Source of the DNA: Micromonospora sp. Llam0 | Lineage (GTDB): Bacteria; Actinomycetota; Actinomycetes; Mycobacteriales; Micromonosporaceae | DNA: 64,000 bases | Assembly: GCF_003751085.1 (NCBI RefSeq) | Contig: NZ_RJJY01000002.1 | Coordinates: forward strand, 1,302,001-1,366,000 | Direction of reading: 5' to 3' | Shown here: positions 60,606 to 64,000 of the stretch, in pieces | Position numbering within the stretch: the stretch's first letter is position 1 | How the letters are laid out: the number at the start of each line of letters is the position of its first letter | The notes under the pieces: generated by a model | What the model saw: only the letters and a program-made list of their open reading frames with translations | Database searches by the model: none | What the model was told of the DNA's origin: nothing | Position numbers and translations under genes: made by a program

Positions 60606-60947
60606 GTGACCCCGCAGGAGTACGTCGAGGAAGTGCTGGCGCTCGTCGAACGCATCCCACCCGGGCGGGTCATGTCGTACGGCGCGGTCGCCGACGCCCT
60701 GGCGGAGCCGAGCGGGCGTGCCTCCGCCCGCCTGGTCGGCAACATCATGGCGCGCCATGGCTCCGCCGTCCCGTGGTACCGGGTGGTTTCCTCGGCCGGC
60801 CGGCTGCCGCCGGGGCACGAAGACCGCGCCCGTGCCCTGCTGCGTGCCGAAGGATGCCCGTTCAAGGGGACAGCGGTTGGGGTCGGCGACGGCGGCGAGC
60901 GGGTCGACATGAGCGCCGCCGCCTGGTACCCGGACACATCAAGGTGA
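60606..60947 (+). CDS. atl: alkyltransferase-like protein (ATL)
   Basis: 113 residues from GTG 60606 (GTG 60597 possible). This is the MGMT/Ogt DNA-binding domain without its methyl-accepting cysteine: the PCHR site is PWYR here (W57), with the flanking ARLVGNIMARH and RVVSSAGRLPPGHE. ATL proteins bind O6-alkylguanine and hand it to nucleotide excision repair. M. tuberculosis has a gene of this kind (Rv3204) near moeZ, so context agrees. Confidence 0.92.
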   Translation: MTPQEYVEEVLALVERIPPGRVMSYGAVADALAEPSGRASARLVGNIMARHGSAVPWYRVVSSAGRLPPGHEDRARALLRAEGCPFKGTAVGVGDGGERVDMSAAAWYPDTSR

Positions 60948-60969
60948 GGCTCAGGCACGTCGTTCCCGC

Positions 60970-62175
60970 CTAGCCCGCTCGTGGCGGAGACGTCGTCAGC
61001 CCGAGCGCCGTCGCCAGCCGGGCGACGCCGGCGACCTGCGGCCCGCACCGGGCGACCTCAGCCACGACGGTACGCACGGAGGGTCGGCAGCGAATCTCCG
61101 CTGGTGCGACGCGGTCGGCTTCGACCAGCCACCGCCCCGCCCCGGTGAAGTCACCGCCGTCGAGGTGCGCCCGTGCGGCGTCCACCATATACGCCGCCCG
61201 GTGCTCGGCCGGCAGCATTTGCCAGAGTTGTCGACTGGTGGCCGACTCATGCAGGCGGATCGCCTGCCGACCGTCGCCCAACTCCACCGCTGCCACCACG
61301 TGTGCCAACTCCACCGCCGCCGGCCCGAAACTCGCCGCCCGGTAGTCCTTCCCGTCACCGACCTGGCCGGCGACGTCGGCCGCCTGCCGGAGCAGCTCAG
61401 TGACACTGTGGGTGTCGCCGCAGCTGGCGGCGGCCAACCCCGCCTGCACCAGCAACGTCCCGTACACCGCCCGGCCCGGCGGTGTCGCCCGCGCGTCTGT
61501 GGATACGGCGATCCGGTCGGCGGCGGTGACCGCCGCCGCCATCGCCAGCCGGCCCTGACCCAACCCGCGCAGCGCCTGCCCGAGCGGCACCACCGCCGAC
61601 GCCGCCAGCAACCGGTCAGTGCCGGCGGTCGCGACCGCCCGATCGGCCGCCAACCAGGCCAGCTCGGCCTCACCTACCTTGACCAGCACGAGCGCGGTGA
61701 CCTGGTACGCCCGCGTCAACAGCACCGCCCCCTCCTCGGGTCGGGTGGTGTGCGACCGCTGGGCGGCGTCCAGTAGCTCCGGCACCGTCCGCAGCAACCG
61801 GGGGTAGTCGCCGTGGCGGTACGTTGACCACGCATGTTCGACCCGCCGCGCCACCTCCCCCGGCAGCGTCGGCGACGCACCGGCAGGTGAAGTGGTGAAC
61901 ACGTCGTAGCAGGCCAGCGCCGCCCGGGCCGCATCGACACCGGCCGACGCGGCGCCAAGCTGCGGCTCGCTGTCGTCGCCGAGGAGTTCCGCCGGGTCGA
62001 CCCGCAGCACCTCGGCGACCTGCTTGATCAGCGAAAAGCGGTCAAGGGTCCGGACCCCGCGCTCGACCTTGTCCACCCAGCTTTTCGACCGGCCGATCCG
62101 GTCGGCGAACACCTGCTGGGTCATTCGCCGCCGCACCCGCCACTGCGCCACCCGCCGCCCGACCGCAACACTCAC
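60970..62175 (-). CDS. XRE-type helix-turn-helix regulator with helical repeat domain
   Basis: 401 residues from GTG 62175. N-terminal HTH: RVAQWRVRRRMTQQVFADRI and GRSKSWVDKVERGVRTLDRF. The rest is helical, TPR-like, with many Ala/Leu pairs; typical of actinomycete regulators whose repeat domain binds a peptide or partner. It overlaps the stop of the small gene at 62172 (GTGA), so they form one unit. Confidence 0.85.
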   Translation of the reverse strand: MSVAVGRRVAQWRVRRRMTQQVFADRIGRSKSWVDKVERGVRTLDRFSLIKQVAEVLRVDPAELLGDDSEPQLGAASAGVDAARAALACYDVFTTSPAGASPTLPGEVARRVEHAWSTYRHGDYPRLLRTVPELLDAAQRSHTTRPEEGAVLLTRAYQVTALVLVKVGEAELAWLAADRAVATAGTDRLLAASAVVPLGQALRGLGQGRLAMAAAVTAADRIAVSTDARATPPGRAVYGTLLVQAGLAAASCGDTHSVTELLRQAADVAGQVGDGKDYRAASFGPAAVELAHVVAAVELGDGRQAIRLHESATSRQLWQMLPAEHRAAYMVDAARAHLDGGDFTGAGRWLVEADRVAPAEIRCRPSVRTVVAEVARCGPQVAGVARLATALGLTTSPPRAG

Positions 62176-62441
62176 CGCCGGTCACCCGCCGCCGACCAGG
62201 TCCAGGACACGAACCGCTCGTACAGCTCGGCCGGATCGGTGATGCCGGCCTCCTGCGCGGCCACCGGCAGCAACTCGCTGACGTCGACCGACAACGCGAT
62301 CGGTTCACCGACGTACGCTTCCGCCAACTGCACCCGCCCCGGTGGGCAGGGCCACGGCGTACCGTCCGGACACACCACACACCACCACGACGGCCGCTGC
62401 GGTTCGTGCACCGGCTCCCGCCCGGTTTCCGGCTTTCTCAC
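62172..62441 (-). CDS. small Cys-rich protein coupled to the XRE regulator
   Basis: 89 residues from GTG 62441, not recognised. The middle has SWWCVVCPDGTPWPCPPGRV, a CxxC plus third Cys that may bind zinc, then AYVGEPIALSVDVSELLPVA. Its stop overlaps the regulator GTG. Such small partner-plus-XRE pairs are common in Micromonosporaceae and may act as a regulatory module; the role is unknown. Confidence 0.65.
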   Translation of the reverse strand: MRKPETGREPVHEPQRPSWWCVVCPDGTPWPCPPGRVQLAEAYVGEPIALSVDVSELLPVAAQEAGITDPAELYERFVSWTWSAAGDRR

Positions 62442-62847
62442 GGCAGGTAGTGCCGGCCAGCGTTACCGCCCCGGCGCAGCGCCCGATCCGTCCGGGTCGC
62501 CGGCCGTCGGTCCGGCGGCGGCGAGCTCACCTCGGCGTACCGGCGCCGACCCGGCACCGGATACACCACGTCCACTGGCACGTCTGCCCGCTGAAACCAC
62601 TTCCCCAGCACCGCAGCCCCCTCAACAGCGAGAGTTGGAAGGGCGGCGACCCGAGGTGGCTCTCCACGTCAACCCCGAGCCGCCGCCGGCTAACCCGGTA
62701 CGCGACCACGCTTGGCACGTTCGGTGACCACAACGCTACGATCAGGGCGGTGACGGTAGGACTCACCGGTAGTACGAGTAAGCAGGCCGCCAGAGCCACC
62801 CCCAGAGCCCTTCGCGCCACAAACGTGAACTGCCGGTCAACGTAGGG
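62442..62847. other. region between divergent regulators; possible small membrane-protein gene
   Basis: 406 nt. On the minus strand, a frame from GTG 62820 to 62527 (97 residues) has a hydrophobic stretch (ALGVALAACLLVLPVSPTVT, then ALIVALW) that could be two helices, but its C-terminal half is unlike a normal protein and it lacks a ribosome site. I keep it as a low-confidence possibility. Otherwise no motif was seen. Confidence 0.3.
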
Positions 62848-63984
62848 ATGCGCATGGCAGATCTCGCACGACCAATCCGCCACCGTGGAGACGTAACCGG
62901 ATACCTGCTGAAGCTCATCCGGGAGTCCATTCCGCTCACTCAGGAACAGCTCGCCACAGAGCTCGGCGTCGACCGCGCGACGGTGCAGAGCTGGGAATCC
63001 GGACGTCGACCGTTTACGGCCGTGCCGTTAGGACAGGCAGTCGCCACACGGCAGCGACTCGGCAGACTCGGCGCGGATCCAACACTGCTCACCGCAGTCG
63101 AGGACGCTGTCGAGGTAGACTTCATCCTCAGTTCAGTGTTGAACGACAGGATCGAACGCACCCAGATCGCCGAGCAGCCGCTCGGCTGGTCAGTCCTCAC
63201 GCACCGCCTCACTGACCTACTACTATGGACAGTAATCGGTCAGACCCCCACCTTCATCCGAAACCCCCGGGCTCCGCAGCGCCGACGCGGACCGGTAGCT
63301 ACCAGTCCGCTACTTTCCGCCGACGAACGCCGAGCGTTCTTTGCTCATCTGCAGACGCTCGCCGAGCGTGCCGCGAGTCAACGTCACCCGCATCTGCTTC
63401 TACACCGGCAGGCATGTTTCCTGGCCGGTATGGACCCCAGCGGCGCCTCCGCAGCCTGGCTCGCCCAGAACACCGTCAGGAGCGCCCGCCGGGGGCTTGC
63501 CTTCCACACCTGGTCTCCGCAATGGTCCGACGCCCGATCCGTCGCCACCTCTTTGGCGAAGCAGGGCGATCCCGAACCGTTACGGGAATTCATCGCCAGG
63601 GCTCACCCGGACGACGCATGCGAACAGGCGGCCCTCAACTACTCAGCGTACTGGGTTGGTGAGATCCCCCACCGGCAGCGCGACGACACCTTCATGCCGA
63701 TCAACACCAGCAGTTGGTACGGAACTCGGCTCCTACGACACCTGGTGCACCGCCTGGAACCCGGCCACCCGTTCATCGACCTCAACATCCACAACCTCTG
63801 GGCACTACTCACTGCACGCCCCACACTCGTCCACGCTGACCCCGCCAGCGCCCACGCGCTCGTCGACCGCACTCCCGCTCTCCTGGAGAGCGACACGATC
63901 TCCGGCCAGTCCCGGCAGGAGCTAACCTCGGTCCTCTACAGCCTGCGTACCAACGGGTTCCCCGGCACAGGAACGAGCAGATGA
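62848..63984 (+). CDS. XRE-type helix-turn-helix protein
   Basis: 378 residues from ATG 62848 (or ATG 62854). N-terminal HTH: LLKLIRESIPLTQEQLATEL, GVDRATVQSWESGRRPF. The remaining 300 residues are helical with no recognised motif; several His/Trp-rich stretches (RHPHLLLHRQACFLAGMD, SSWYGTRLLRHLVHRLEPGH). It overlaps the next gene, which is cut by the window end. Together they may be a two-gene regulatory or toxin-antitoxin-like unit. Confidence 0.75.
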   Translation: MRMADLARPIRHRGDVTGYLLKLIRESIPLTQEQLATELGVDRATVQSWESGRRPFTAVPLGQAVATRQRLGRLGADPTLLTAVEDAVEVDFILSSVLNDRIERTQIAEQPLGWSVLTHRLTDLLLWTVIGQTPTFIRNPRAPQRRRGPVATSPLLSADERRAFFAHLQTLAERAASQRHPHLLLHRQACFLAGMDPSGASAAWLAQNTVRSARRGLAFHTWSPQWSDARSVATSLAKQGDPEPLREFIARAHPDDACEQAALNYSAYWVGEIPHRQRDDTFMPINTSSWYGTRLLRHLVHRLEPGHPFIDLNIHNLWALLTARPTLVHADPASAHALVDRTPALLESDTISGQSRQELTSVLYSLRTNGFPGTGTSR

Positions 63985-64000
63985 GCGACAACCACGATGA
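63981..64000 (+). CDS. start of a gene cut by the right edge
   Basis: ATG 63981 overlaps the preceding stop (ATGA) and reads MSDNHD before the window ends. The overlap implies translational coupling with the XRE-type protein. Nothing more can be said. Confidence 0.6.

Noticed and set aside
62342..62845. Plus-strand frame of 167 residues between the divergent regulators
   Set aside because: Composition (Arg/Pro/Ala/Thr-rich, His runs) is that of a shadow frame; it overlaps the minus-strand 89-residue gene and has no ribosome site.
1..64000. tRNA, rRNA, CRISPR or IS element anywhere in the window
   Set aside because: No cloverleaf with TTCRA arm, no direct-repeat array with spacers, and no transposase or terminal inverted repeats were recognised by eye; a covariance-model scan would be decisive.

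Overview
The window is very GC-rich DNA from a high-GC actinomycete, most likely a member of the Micromonosporaceae (Micromonospora/Solwaraspora type). This rests on codon use, pervasive ATGA/GTGA 4-bp gene overlaps, GTG/TTG starts, a CebR-type cellulase operator, a MoeZ-DUF3152-FasR-DUF3107-DEAD helicase block like Mycobacterium tuberculosis Rv3206c-Rv3211, and many two-component, Ser/Thr-kinase and cell-wall proteins. No rRNA, tRNA, CRISPR array, transposase or integrase was seen.

Left part (1-11.3 kb): a second, partial respiratory complex I cluster on the minus strand (nuoB, then nuoC-nuoH-membrane glycosyltransferase-nuoI-nuoJ-nuoK-nuoL, almost all joined by 4-bp overlaps). nuoB is separated from nuoC by a dehydrogenase, a divergent NmrA/TetR pair with two palindromic operators, a beta-propeller protein and a DUF2252 protein. 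No nuoD, nuoA or nuoEFG is visible, and a GT39-like membrane protein sits inside the nuo operon.

Accessory island (about 11.5-18.9 kb): visibly AT-richer in its middle. It holds a DUF6978-like/DUF1828-like gene pair, an SRA-HNH modification-dependent restriction endonuclease, an unrecognised five-gene operon of small helical proteins (two of them 87-residue paralogues flanking the set, plus a membrane-anchored 218-residue protein), and a GntR repressor whose likely operator lies in the promoter of a DivIVA-like/zinc-ribbon protein pair. This is the best place to look for an undescribed system.

Middle (19-38 kb): a CPBP protease-histidine kinase-response regulator operon, a CmtR-type metal sensor with a cation exporter, rsmI, a secreted GH9 cellulase under a perfect CebR box, a membrane M28 peptidase, a PP2C phosphatase-histidine kinase-response regulator module with an inositol-monophosphatase-like gene, an iron-box-controlled DUF2218 gene, a secreted coiled-coil cell-wall protein, a spermidine-synthase-like membrane protein, and a receptor Ser/Thr kinase whose extracellular domain is a CBM2-like cellulose-binding fold.

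Right part (38-64 kb): TrkH/TrkA potassium uptake, a glycerophosphodiesterase, a RecQ helicase fused to a phosphoribosyltransferase-like domain, an NlpC/P60 hydrolase, a His-rich anchored protein, a methyltransferase that probably starts at CTG overlapping the DEAD-box helicase stop, the conserved DUF3107/FasR/proline-rich/DUF3152 x2/MoeZ block, a terpene-cyclase-like gene, proB-proA, an alkyltransferase-like protein, and three regulator or small genes at the edge. Two genes (34.9 kb and 57.1 kb) carry tandem duplications of their own stop-codon region.
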